A model generated the notes under the pieces. That model was not told where the DNA came from. It worked only from the letters and a program-made list of their open reading frames with translations, and searched no databases. Positions 14,242 to 24,926 of a stretch of 64,000 bases of DNA are shown here, piece by piece. The stretch comes from Ustulina deusta (lineage: Eukaryota; Ascomycota; Sordariomycetes; Xylariales; Xylariaceae): assembly GCA_023159155.1 (NCBI GenBank), contig JAJNNX010000008.1, positions 434,001 through 498,000 on the forward strand, written 5' to 3'. Numbering within the stretch: position 1 is the first letter of the stretch; every line of letters starts with the position of its first letter. A program made the translations under genes and the position numbers.

Positions 14242-15626
14242 ATGGCTGGCCCCGCCTCTCCCAACGAGGGTCCCACGTTCGAGCCACCACACCTCCCTCC
14301 CGGATGGATTGCGCAATGGGATGGGTCAAGTAAGAAATACTATTATGTGCAGCTTTCGACTGGCGTTTCTCAATGGGAAATCCCCACCAATGCCGCCCCG
14401 GGAGGCACTCCGGCACAATCAAACGAGCATCCGTATGGTGTCCCTGGCCCACGAGAAGTCATAACACACCCGGATGGCACACAAACCCTTAAGCACCCAG
14501 ATGGTCGCATGGAGCCTATCTTACCCCCGGAAACTTCGAGGGGCCTCGATGGACCGACTGGCGACAGAGGTTTTGGTGTATGTTGGTTCAAGGGCTCCCC
14601 GCTGAAATTTTGAGTGTCCGTGACGAAGCGACGCTGACCGTCTCACTTAACAGAACATCGCCGCAAATGCGCTGTTAGGCCAGTTCTCGGGTGGTAGTGG
14701 GAAGCCGCAGAGCGCAAACGGTCTTGGTTCGGGGGGTCTGGGAAATCTGGCCGGTCAACTTATTGGGAGCCTTGGCAATAGCCATGGGGGCAGTCACGGC
14801 GGCTCCTCTGGCAGTCATTCCGGGGGAAGCGGCGGTTCCATAGTTGGCCAATTGGCTTCGAACCTGTTCTCGTCTGGGCAGAAGCCTGAGCAACCCCAGA
14901 ACTACCATGGTGGACAGCACCAACAATCTCACCCGTCTGGTGGGCTAGCTGGACAAGTGGTAGGAGGCATGGCAGGTATGTTTGGGGGGCATCACGGGAA
15001 GCAATCAGTAAGTTTTCTCTTGAATATGTTGATGCAAGATATTTACATAGATCTAGGGGCAGGATTATGGCTACTCGAATTCTGGCCAATCAGGAAGTTA
15101 CAGTGGCCAAGCTCCTCCAGCGTCTTACCAGCCGCCAAATGGTTCAACAACTTCATATAGTTCACCATCTTCCAACCAACACAGCATGCCTCCCCCGAGT
15201 CAGCATGGTACACCACCCTATCCGCCTCCCCCGGGACAACACGTTACCTCGCCGTATAGTCAGGGCGGACATCAGAATCCTCCCTACGGAAGTAGTGGGC
15301 CCTCATCCAACTATGGACATAGCTCAGCTTCACACGAATATCGTGAGTAATTTGGCAGCAGATCGATTACCAACATGCCAGATTTTCTAATGTGGACAGC
15401 TCCTCAACAAAATCAATACACATCTTCTCCAGCCCATGCATCATATGGAGGCCATCAACAGCAATACCCTCCACCTCCTTCTACGTATAGTCAGCAGTAC
15501 CCACCCTCTTCATCGACGGCCGTATCGCATCAGTACCCTGGTCAACCTTCGTACACCAGTCATGGACCTACTCCACAGCATGGTCAACACGGAGGTCAAC
15601 CAGGATACCATCCTGGGAACTGGTGA
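14242..15626 (+). CDS. WW-domain protein with Gly/Ser/Gln/Pro/Tyr-rich tail
   Basis: Four exons: 14242-14577, 14654-15007, 15057-15342, 15400-15626, giving 400 residues. All introns are 49-76 bp with GTATGT, GTAAGT or GTGAGT donors. An N-terminal WW domain (about residues 20-48) has the first Trp in LPPGWIAQW, the central Tyr cluster KKYYYV and the second Trp in VSQWEIP. Such domains bind proline-rich ligands. The rest is low complexity: a Gly/Ser/His-rich stretch with short hydrophobic helices (GQLIGSLG, GQLASNLF), then repeated Gln/Pro/Tyr/Ser. This resembles fungal proteins annotated only as 'WW domain protein'. A disordered adaptor is plausible; a precise function cannot be given. The second GT of GGTGTATGT is preferred as the first donor because it keeps the frame into NIAANALLG. 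Confidence 0.88.
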
Positions 15627-15896
15627 TTGAGTTTTCACTGAGCCATTAGTTGGTCGATAGTGCAACACGACTAATACCAAAAATCCGCCCTCTTGGCCAT
15701 GCACTGGTCGCCATCCGTCAAAACTCCGTACCCATCCTCCTGAGGGTTTACCTGTTGGAGTAGCCTGTATATCCTGGATCAAATGGCTGCAGGGAAATAC
15801 TTGATGAAAATCGTATTGAATGGATTGATGTATATTGTTCATGATTATGAACCGCTGGGTGTTCTTGATATCGGGTCAGATGGTATACCGAGAAGA

Positions 15897-16660
15897 CTAT
15901 TGACACTTCTGTTTTGTTGGCTCTGCTGCTATTTGGCGAACCCATGATGATATCGATTTACCCATAAACCAGGAGACGATGGCTACCGCAGCAGTATAAA
16001 TTGCCGTGGATAAAAGCGACCGGGGAAGTACATTTAATATAAAAGGGTCTAGGATAATGTCTACAATGATGGGAGGAACGTTTTCCATCAATGTATGGTT
16101 TGTAGTATAGAAGTCTGCGGCTGCATTAACTCTGAGCAGCAAGATGGACTCTTTTATGACTGGCTCTAAAGTTTGCAACGATATAGCAACATGGCTATTC
16201 ATGTTAGACCGCGGAATAGCTGCATATTCGGATAGTTCCGATGTCAATTCAGGGGCCCTGAAGACCGTTTCGAGTTCATACGTTTCCAGCCTAAACGTTG
16301 TTGGTTGCTAAGAGAGAAATAAGTACCTTTTACCACCCAACTAAGCTTATTATGTAAGAAATTTTGACATACAGTTGCTGCCCAGCAAACACGTACTTCA
16401 TAGCGTTGACCCTCAGTAAGATTGTGGAGAACAAACCACGAGGGCGTGCCGCGTCTCAAACCGCTGCCGGGAAATTCAGCCTTGAGATGTGTGCGAACGG
16501 TAAACTTATCAGGGTTGAGACGAGCGAGTCGTAAGTAATCCAATGTAGGATATGTCTTCGATTTGAGATCCACTGGCGAAGGGCCGAGAAAAATGGTCTT
16601 TTCGGTATTCCCCCATACATAAGGGAGTATGAGGGATATCCAGATGCACAAGGCTAGCAT
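15897..16660 (-). CDS. Putative Pga1-like GPI-mannosyltransferase II co-activator
   Basis: Two exons on the minus strand, 16373-16660 and 15897-16307, encoding 232 residues. An N-terminal hydrophobic signal (LALCIWISLILPYVW) is followed by a lumenal domain with the conserved block GQRYEVRVCWAATQPT, which is split by the intron exactly after WAAT. A C-terminal membrane helix (about residues 195-216, TAIYTAAVAIVSWFMG) and a short basic tail end the protein. This architecture, the length and the EKTIFLGP-type N-terminal motif match my recollection of the fungal-specific Pga1 family. Pga1 partners Gpi18 in adding the second mannose of GPI anchors in the ER. The assignment is from memory of the family. 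The alternative is an unnamed conserved fungal ER protein with the same topology. It is divergent from the alpha-tubulin gene, sharing about 580 bp of upstream DNA. Confidence 0.62.
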
Positions 16661-16844
16661 GTCGACGACTTACCAGATGTGGCAAGAATGAGACGAGGGT
16701 AGAAAGGAGAGCGAAAATGTGCTGCCTACGTTAAATTGGATGAGCAGAAGTGCTGTTTGATTGGAACAAATTGCACCAACACAGCATTGGCTGATTAGTG
16801 ATGCCTGCCTACGTCTAGCGCAAAGAGATAGGGCTCCACATACC

Positions 16845-16876
16845 GCCGACACTCCGGCAGCTGCCGGAGTGTCGGC
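16845..16876. promoter_or_regulatory. Perfect 32-bp palindrome in a divergent promoter
   Basis: Two perfect 16-base arms with no spacer, the left arm being GCCGACACTCCGGCAG. It lies 185 bp upstream of the Pga1-like start and 362 bp upstream of the alpha-tubulin start. The centre CCGGCAGCTGCCGG is GC-rich in otherwise mixed DNA. It could be a dimeric factor site or a cruciform. Which gene it serves is unknown. Confidence 0.6.
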
Positions 16877-16926
16877 CTAGGGGTACCTGGTCTGTGCTTC
16901 AGCTCTAACTAATCCTATTCAGGTCC

Positions 16927-16970
16927 TGTTGATTGGCCACCAATGTTGATTGGCCACCAATGTTGATTGG
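16927..16970. promoter_or_regulatory. Tandem CCAAT-box direct repeats upstream of alpha-tubulin
   Basis: Two and a half head-to-tail copies of the 17-mer TGTTGATTGGCCACCAA. Each carries ATTGG followed by CCAAT on the other strand, so five CCAAT-type pentamers sit within 44 bp. They lie about 270-310 bp before the alpha-tubulin ATG. CCAAT elements bind the HAP/CBC complex in fungi; their use here is inference. Confidence 0.6.
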
Positions 16971-17238
16971 GCAAGAATAGAATTGGGGTATCAACAGACC
17001 CGAAGCCCGCCCAGTGCGCTTACCAAAAACAGGGGGACAACAAAAAACCGACCCCACCGAGCTCAAAACGACGCTCAACCATCAGCAGAACTTCTCGACA
17101 CTACTCCTAGACTGCCGTGTTCTCTCCTGCCTTCAACCTCCCAGAACGGTTGTTGTTATTTGATCCCACTCTCATCCCTTGAGATTCCCTCTTCTTTTTG
17201 CTCGCTTCTCAGCCTCCTTCGCATTGCCCGCTGCCACA

Positions 17239-19070
17239 ATGCGTGAGATCATCAGCATCAACGGTATGTTTTTCCGGGCACGCGTCCTTCGCCTTCACCG
17301 CATCATTAGAGGCTCGGTATTCATCACCGGCTTCTGGGCCTACCCAACCTACGTAGGATATGATTATCAGCATACTAACGCGGCCGTTGTGTGTAGTCGG
17401 CCAAGCCGGTTGCCAAATTGCTAACTCCTGCTGGGAGGTAAGTCTACACAAGAAGCGCCATGCTGGACTTTTTCGGATCGCCCGTCTTGACGCCTGGCCG
17501 GTTCACCCCATCTTTGACGACGAGTTTTGAGACTGAACTTTCATGTATTTAGCTTTACTGCCTTGAGCACGGCATTCAGGTATGTTTCCCGCGTGGTTGG
17601 CCTTGTTTGCGGACACGATGTCGCTAACTGGGAATCATGTTAGCCCGATGGATACCTGACCGAAGAGCGTAAAGCAGCTGACCCCGACCATGGTTTCAGC
17701 ACTTTCTTCTCCGAGACTGGTAAGGTTCATGTTCCCCAAAAAGTTGACGCAAGACCATCCCCCTAACTATCTGAACCGCAGGCCAGGGCAAGTACGTGCC
17801 TCGTACTATTTACTGCGATCTCGAACCCAACGTAGTCGACGAGGTCCGCACCGGCACCTACCGAAGCCTTTTCCACCCCGAGCAGATGATTACTGGCAAG
17901 GAGGATGCTTCCAATAATTACGCGCGTGGCCATTATACGGTTGGCAAGGAGCTTATCGATCAAGTTTTGGACAAGATTCGACGTGTTGCGGACAGTTGTG
18001 CTGGTCTCCAAGGTTTCTTGGTCTTCCACTCGTTCGGCGGTGGTACCGGATCTGGCTTCGGGGCCCTCCTAATGGAGCGATTGTCTGTTGACTACGGCAA
18101 GAAGAGCAAGCTGGAATTCTGTGTCTACCCAGCTCCTCAGACCGCCACCTCTGTTGTCGAGCCCTACAACTCTATCCTTACTACCCACACCACTTTGGAG
18201 CACTCTGATTGCTCATTTATGGTCGACAATGAGGCCATTTATGATATTTGCCGCCGCAACCTCGGCCTGGAGCGCCCCAATTACGAAAATCTCAACCGTC
18301 TAATAGCCCAAGGTAACATACATTTCGACGGTTTATTCACTAGGTTGATGCTAATGATGCTTAGTCGTTTCTTCTATCACCGCTTCCCTTCGATTCGACG
18401 GCTCTCTCAATGTTGATCTGAATGAGTTCCAGACCAATCTTGTCCCGTATCCTCGTATCCACTTTCCTCTGGTTGCTTATGCACCTGTCATCTCGGCTGC
18501 TAAAGCTGCCCACGAGGCCAACTCAGTTCAGGAAATGACTATGTCCTGCTTCGAGCCTTACAATCAAATGGTCAAGTGCGACCCTCGAAACGGCAAATAC
18601 ATGGCTACGTGCTTGCTATACCGCGGTGATGTCGTCCCCAGGGACGCCCACGCTGCGGTAGCCACACTCAAGACCAAGCGAACCATTCAATTTGTTGACT
18701 GGTGCCCTACTGGTTTCAAACTCGGAATCTGCTTCCAGCCTCCTCAGCTGGTACCCAACGGCGACCTAGCCAAAGTCGATCGTGCTGTGTATGTGCATAT
18801 TCGTCTCTCGTTGTAGTAAGATAATGCTAACGTTGTGATAGGTGCATGCTCTCCAACACCACTGCTATCGCCGAGGCCTGGTCCGCGCTTTCGGCCAAAT
18901 TCGACCTTATGTACTCGAAGCGTGCTTTTGTTCACTGGTACGTTGGTGAGGGCATGGAAGAAGGCGAGTTCTCTGAGGCCCGTGAGGACTTGGCTGCTTT
19001 GGAGCGCGATTACGAGGAAGTTGCTACCGATTCCCTCGAGGCTGAAGGTGATGTTGAGGCTGAGTACTAA
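17239..19070 (+). CDS. Alpha-tubulin
   Basis: Seven exons: 17239-17263, 17397-17437, 17553-17579, 17644-17719, 17782-18312, 18365-18788 and 18842-19070, encoding 450 residues, the normal length. The protein starts [18 protein letters not shown]. It has the nucleotide loop [10 protein letters not shown], the H8 segment and an acidic tail ending EGDVEAEY with a terminal tyrosine. The region corresponding to animal Lys40 is replaced by a fungal loop ([14 protein letters not shown]). It forms the alpha subunit of the microtubule heterodimer. Clustering of introns in the first 100 codons, with two tiny exons of 41 and 27 bp, is typical of Pezizomycotina tubulin genes. Ascomycetes often carry two alpha-tubulin genes; I cannot tell which paralogue this is. 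Confidence 0.97.
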
Positions 19071-20789
19071 TTTTGAATGTTGTGGGCTTGCATGATTGCA
19101 CAACAAGAAGCTATCTTAGCCTTATTCCTCCAATTCTCACCTAGAATTCTGGTCTGCTTCTATAGTGTTACACTTCCTGACGGGAAATCTGAGTTTGGCT
19201 CTAACGAAGAGCTGGCCAACGCCCCCGGTGAGAGTTGCCAGGTAGGGACCAGGACGACTTATCCAATTGTTCCTTCCACCTTGCAGAATGTTTTGTAGGA
19301 AGAACAGCAGTTATAGTCTTTGTAAATCCGTCTTACCAACTTTAATAGTCCCAGTCACCAAACGAGATGTTCTGAGCCGTATCAACTGCAGATTCCACTT
19401 GCCTTGTGTAATTGTAGTCAAGGAAAAGTTGAGCATGTGTGAGCTTCAAATCGCCTAACACCTTAAGGTTCAATACAAACATGGCAGCATTTGGCCCACT
19501 GCAAAGACAAGGGGGCAAGTTAGCTGTTCAGCCTGCAAGTGAAATTGATTGATACGCAAGCATTTGAAAATCTATAGGCGATCATGCAGTGCAACAGCGT
19601 GGGATGAAGACGGCCATTCGTTTCCGTCTCGAGGCCTGATCGTCACCCAATAGCACAGACAGGGCAGAAGAAGCGTGCAGACGAGCTGCATTGCATACCA
19701 AAATCCAGGCCACTCATGGCTTGCTCCTGTTGGCTCCTGCAGCCATTCGGGGTCTGGGGTTGCAGCACCCGTGACCTTCATGTGGTAGCATACTTATCTA
19801 TCGCAGCCCGATAACCTGACTGGATAGCTGGTTGTGAAAAAGCCATCTACTGCATCGGCAACTGTAAAGCTGGGGGTGGCTAGGATAAGTGACGCAGCAA
19901 GAGGACCTCCTCAGGCTGTGGGAGCAAGATGGATTCGAGTCGAAGTTGTTTCTGGCTTTGTATAATGATGTCTACACTGAACCAACGGGAAACGTGCTAC
20001 CTATGCGACACATACAGTAGGTCGTAGTACCCTGTATTTGCGTCTACGTATACTGTATGTTATACACAGTACTTACACACAGCAACTGGCAAGAAAGACG
20101 TTTACCTAGGTATTACATATACTGTAGAAGTAATAATAACTGCTGCCGTATAACTACCTACCTACCTACCTAGTAGGTACTTGTAATTTGATGCGATTTG
20201 CCTACCTAATCAGGATTGGGTAGCTCCCAATCAGGCAAATATTACCCACTTTCCCAGCATCCTGGCGCAGCGCGTGTGCAAGACAGACAGCTTTGGAGAG
20301 GAGGTAGGTAGAGGTAAGGATTGACAGTGTGAAAAACAGGCGGTACATTAGTACCTACCTAACAGATTACGGCTGGACAACTGCAGTAGTGGCCCCCGAC
20401 GTAAACTGTCCAGCCTCCTTTGCGGATTCTGGAGGCGCAAGCTCGGGTTGGAGACAATTAATTCCACCCTACCAGAATTTCACTAATGCCGTCCAGGGTA
20501 CCTTTCCTTACCATCCCGTTCAACCAACAGCGACACCATTCACGGAGAGGCACTTCTTTGTCGTAAGAGCTCCCCAACCTAGCCTCCCGACTTTCATGTT
20601 CATGTCTTAGCAGCACTGCTGCCAACTCTCGGGATTGCCGTCCCTATCCATCTGCCCCCCTCCGTTCCATTGATTTGCGTTCCCCATCCAAGTCTAGGCA
20701 GCGCACCATCATCCCCTCCTGAGTTCCAGCCGACCAGACCAACAAACAAGCTTGTCGCCGACAATTCCGCCGACCCTGGCCGCGCAATC
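19071..20789. other. Intergenic region, alpha-tubulin 3' end to EDE1-like promoter
   Basis: About 1.7 kb. The first several hundred bases are probably alpha-tubulin 3' untranslated DNA. From about 19980 to 20340 there are many TACCTA/TAGGTA hexamers and a TACAGTA-rich stretch, then C/T-rich DNA leading into the next start codon. The frames present lack coding character or recognisable motifs. Confidence 0.5.
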
Positions 20790-23700
20790 ATGGCCACCGA
20801 ATCTACTTTTGGGGGAGGTGAGTTATCATCTGCACAACTATAGTTCCATTCCATGGGCTGTTTCCTCGCCGTGTATATATATTTTTACATAGATTTACTG
20901 TTCAGGTCGCGACCTTGTTGGCTAATATTATGTTGCCATGTTTCTAGGAGCGCCGAACCTCAATCTATCCCCCGAAGAGAAGAGGGTCTACGGACTCCTT
21001 TTCCGCCAGGCTGATACCGAGAGTGTGGGTGTTGTGACGGGCGAGGTTGCTGTCCAATTCTTTGAGAAGACCCGGCTGGATTCGCGCATACTTGGAGAGG
21101 TCAGTTGGTTTAGTCCACGTCGCTGTGGCTGTTGCTGTTGCTGGCGGGCGTCCGCGGGTTCGGGCAGTGATGCTAACGTAGCCACTCGTCGGTGCAGGTA
21201 TGGCAAATAGCAGACCGAGAGAACCGTGGCTTCCTGGAAGCGACTGGTTTCGGCGTTGCACTCCGGCTCATTGGTCACGCCCAAGCTGGTCGAGAACCAA
21301 CATCAGAACTCGCCCTCCAACAGGGGCCTCTGCCTAAATTTGACGGCATCACCATCGGACCCGCCCCTACTCCAGCGCCGCTGCCGCTGCCGCTGCCGCA
21401 ACAAGCCTCTGGTACTGGCCCCATACGGATACCGCCTCTGACCCCTGAGAAGGTCTCCCAATATGCCGCGATTTTCGACAACCAGAGTCTGCAAAATGGC
21501 ATACTACCGGGGGGGCCGGCTAAGACCATCTTTGAAAAGTCCCAGCTCCCGAACGAAGTTCTAGGACGCATTTGGCAACTGGCGGATACCGAGCAGAGAG
21601 GTGGTCTAGTGCTGACCGAGTTTGTCATCGCGATGCATCTTCTTACTTCTATGAAGACAGGGGCTCTGCGAGCTCTGCCTACCATCCTCCCTGCTCCGCT
21701 CTACGAAGCTGCCACAAGACGTGGACCGCCGACTTCCAGGCAGAGCCCAACAATTACAGGAGCCCCGGTGTCTGCTATACCACGACAGTTGAGCGGGTCG
21801 GCGCAGCCCCGAACAAGTAGCCCTCTAGGACGACCACCGCTTGGTGTACAGGGTATGCCTATTCCTCCACAGGCGACTGGTAGTGACTGGTTAATCACAC
21901 CGGGAGACAAGGCAAAATATGATCAATTCTATGCCGACTTGGATAAGACCAATAAAGGATACATCACTGGAGAGGAGGCTGTCCCCTTTTTGAGTCAATC
22001 GAAATTATCTGAGGATGCCTTAGCCCAGATCTGGGACCTTGCAGATATCAATTCAGAAGGTCGTTTAACCAAAGATAGTTTCGCGGTCGCCATGTATCTC
22101 ATTCGCCAACAACGTACTAAGAGCGGCCCGTTGCCCACATCTCTCTCTCCCAGCCTCGTACCTCCATCTTTCCGAAATCGTATGGAGCCGTCACCTTTTG
22201 CCCCCCCTACGTCCGCACCTGCGCCTATACCTCTTCAACCCCCTCCGCAGCCTAAGTCTGCCCTTGATGATCTATTCGGACTAGATTCACCTAGTCCCGT
22301 CCCTGCATCGGGTTCACAGTCACCTCACGGAACAGGGGCAGCGACCAAGATTGCTGCAGGTGAAGGCTTTGCCGGAATGAAAGCGGTATCACCCGTTCAG
22401 TCCTCACCAACAGGCAACACCTTCAAGCCATTCATACCATCTTCCTCATTTGGCAAAACTTTAACCGCTCAGGACACTGGAGGATCCGGCACTTCCTCTC
22501 AAGCTGCGAGGGGACACCCATCTAATATCGAGGACCTTCTTGGAGACAATGACCCCGAGATCAGCAAGAAGCTTACAAACGAGACCGCTGAGTTGGCCAA
22601 CTTATCAAATCAAATCGGCTCTTTGTCGAAACAGATGCAACAGGTTCAAGGACAACGGAGCACGACGCAAAATGAGATCAATCAAGCAAGCGAGCAGAAG
22701 AGAAACTTTGAGCAGCGGCTCTCTCAGTTACGTACTTTGTATGAGAAAGAGGCCAAAGATGTGCGAGTTTTAGAGGAACAGCTGAAAACCATCCGTGAAG
22801 ACACGAGAAAGCTCACAAACGAGATGGTATCCATCGATGGAAACTACCAGGACTTGCTTGGGCAGCACCGACAGCTTTCGCAAGCACTCCAGGCTGATCA
22901 ACAAGAGAACGCTACTTTAAAACAACGTATCAGTGGCATCAATTCGGAAATTTCGCAGTTGAAACCACAGATTGAGAAGCTTAAGTCTGAGGCTCGACAA
23001 CAAAAAGGACTTGTAGCTATCAACAAGAAACAGCTAGCAACTGTCGAAGGCGAACGCGACAAGCTACAGACTGAAGTCGATGATCTCGCTAAGAGTAATG
23101 AGGAGCTGTCCCGTCAAGCCAGCGCTAGTTCGCCGATAGCTGCGTCTGCTCAGCTGGCAAGTCCCGCGCCGTCTACTACAAGTGCCAATAACCCTTTTTT
23201 TAGACGAACGGGCAGTTCAGACATCATCAGTGCCTTTTCTTCTCCTCCTACTAAGTCTTACGAGAAATCATTTGATGACATCTTTGGTGGCCCAAGCTCA
23301 AGTACACCACCACCAACTACGACCTTCACGAAACAGAATACGGGAAATTCATCAGCGAGTGTCGGATCGTTTGGGACGCCCATAGGCTCCTCTCCCACCG
23401 CCAGCCGGCAGGGGACATTAAATCTCGACCCCACCCCAACTTCAGAACCTCGACAGCCAAGCTCAGCATTCATGACTTTCGGTGAGACGTCGGAACCATC
23501 GGCACCACCACGCCAGGCATCATCTCCATTTCCTAATGCTCTCGAAGCCGCTCCCACGGGTCAAAGCGCAACGTCAGTTTCAGACGCTAATCAAAGCTTG
23601 ACATCTGCACACAATGAATCAAAAGAAGCAGCTTCAACCAATGGTTCGGCTGCGGGAGCATTCTCAGACGAGACCCCAACACCCAATGCTCCCATCACGG

Positions 23701-24926
23701 CGTTTCGTAATCATCGGGACAGCGATCCATTTGCCGGAATGAAAGGCACGGGCAGCGCCAAGATAGACTTCGATTCCGCCTTCGCTAGTTTCCCCAATTC
23801 GTCGAGCAAGTTGCAGGAGAAGCCAGGAAAGGATTCTTCAAATGCGTTCTCTAGCTTCAACACGGAGTTTCCTCCGATTTCTGAACTTGAGCGAGACGAT
23901 GAGTCAGATTCAGCTAGTGAAGGCAACCGCTTCGATGATGATTTTACACCTGCTTCGCCACCTCGCAAAACGGCAGGTGAAAGCGACACGACCAATGCGC
24001 CATCCTCTCCAAATGCTGCAAAGTCCACTGCAGCCTCGCCAGGACCTTCGGCTGCAGAGAACGAGGCTGGCAAGAGTCATACGCCTCAGCCTGCAAAGTA
24101 TGTCGCCCTCGCATTGCATGCAAATAGCCCAAATTGAAGTGTGTACTGATTGCATTTAGCCTCAGTGGGCTATCAGTGTTTCCTGAACCACCGAAACTCT
24201 CGCCATCTTTACCTTCGCCAACCAAGTCGGGAAGTCCATTCGCTCCCGCGTCGTCTACAACAACGACTACAGCGCCTGTGGCATCTAAAAGTGCATTTGA
24301 CGAATTAGACGACGATTTCGAAGGTCTTGAAGATGCCAAGGAAGGTTCAGCCGACGATGAGTTTGCCAACGTATCAAGGTCGAATCTCGATGATTTTAAT
24401 GCTGTCTTCGACAGCAGTCCACCTCCTAGTCAACCTAGGACAGAGTCGACAAATGTCTCTAACGCGTTCGGCACTGAAAGTAGCTACGACTTTGGGAATG
24501 TCTCAACGACCTCGGCGGGTACAGCCAGTGCCACTACCATGGCAAATACTTCTACCACAGCTGGATCTGCCAAGAATCCCACGCCGCCAAATAACGATGA
24601 GTGGGACGCCCTTTTCACAGATTTGCCACCTGCAAAAGACTCTACAACCGAGAAGAGCACAGAAGAGTCTAGGAGCCCAACACAGAACCTGAGCCCAGAA
24701 CGCCCCAGCTTTGCCGGCCGGGCACTAACAGATGAAGGCAAACATGATGATCCCATGGTGAAACATCTGACGGGGATGGGGTATTCGAGAGCTGATGCAG
24801 TGAACGCACTAGAGAAATATGATTACAACCTAGAGAGGGTAGGATGACGTCTCCGGCATGATATTGAGGGTTTTGATACTAATGAGGAATTTCTAGGCTG
24901 CAAACTACCTTGCTAGCCAAACCTAA
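20790..24926 (+). CDS. EDE1: Ede1/Eps15-like endocytic scaffold with EH and UBA domains
   Basis: Five exons: 20790-20817, 20948-21099, 21198-24097, 24160-24838 and 24897-24926, encoding about 1,262 residues. Three EH domains occupy roughly residues 12-95, 140-215 and 255-335, each with an EVWQIAD, RIWQLAD or QIWDLAD-type helix and Ca-loop-like acidic stretches. EH domains bind NPF peptides on adaptors. A long coiled coil follows (about residues 500-650), then Ser/Thr/Pro-rich disorder with its own NPF and repeated DPFAGM/FDDIFG motifs. The C-terminal UBA domain carries MGYSRADAVNALEKYDYNLE, and the 30-bp last exon supplies RAANYLASQT, completing the third helix. This organises early sites of clathrin-mediated endocytosis at the plasma membrane. 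The tiny last exon rests on the frame-preserving splice at 24839/24896 and family fit. Without it, the frame stops at 24847. Confidence 0.93.

Noticed and set aside
15057..15342. Possible frameshift in exon 3 of the WW gene
   Set aside because: It came from miscounting a C run; with GGGCCCTC the frame is continuous through all four exons.
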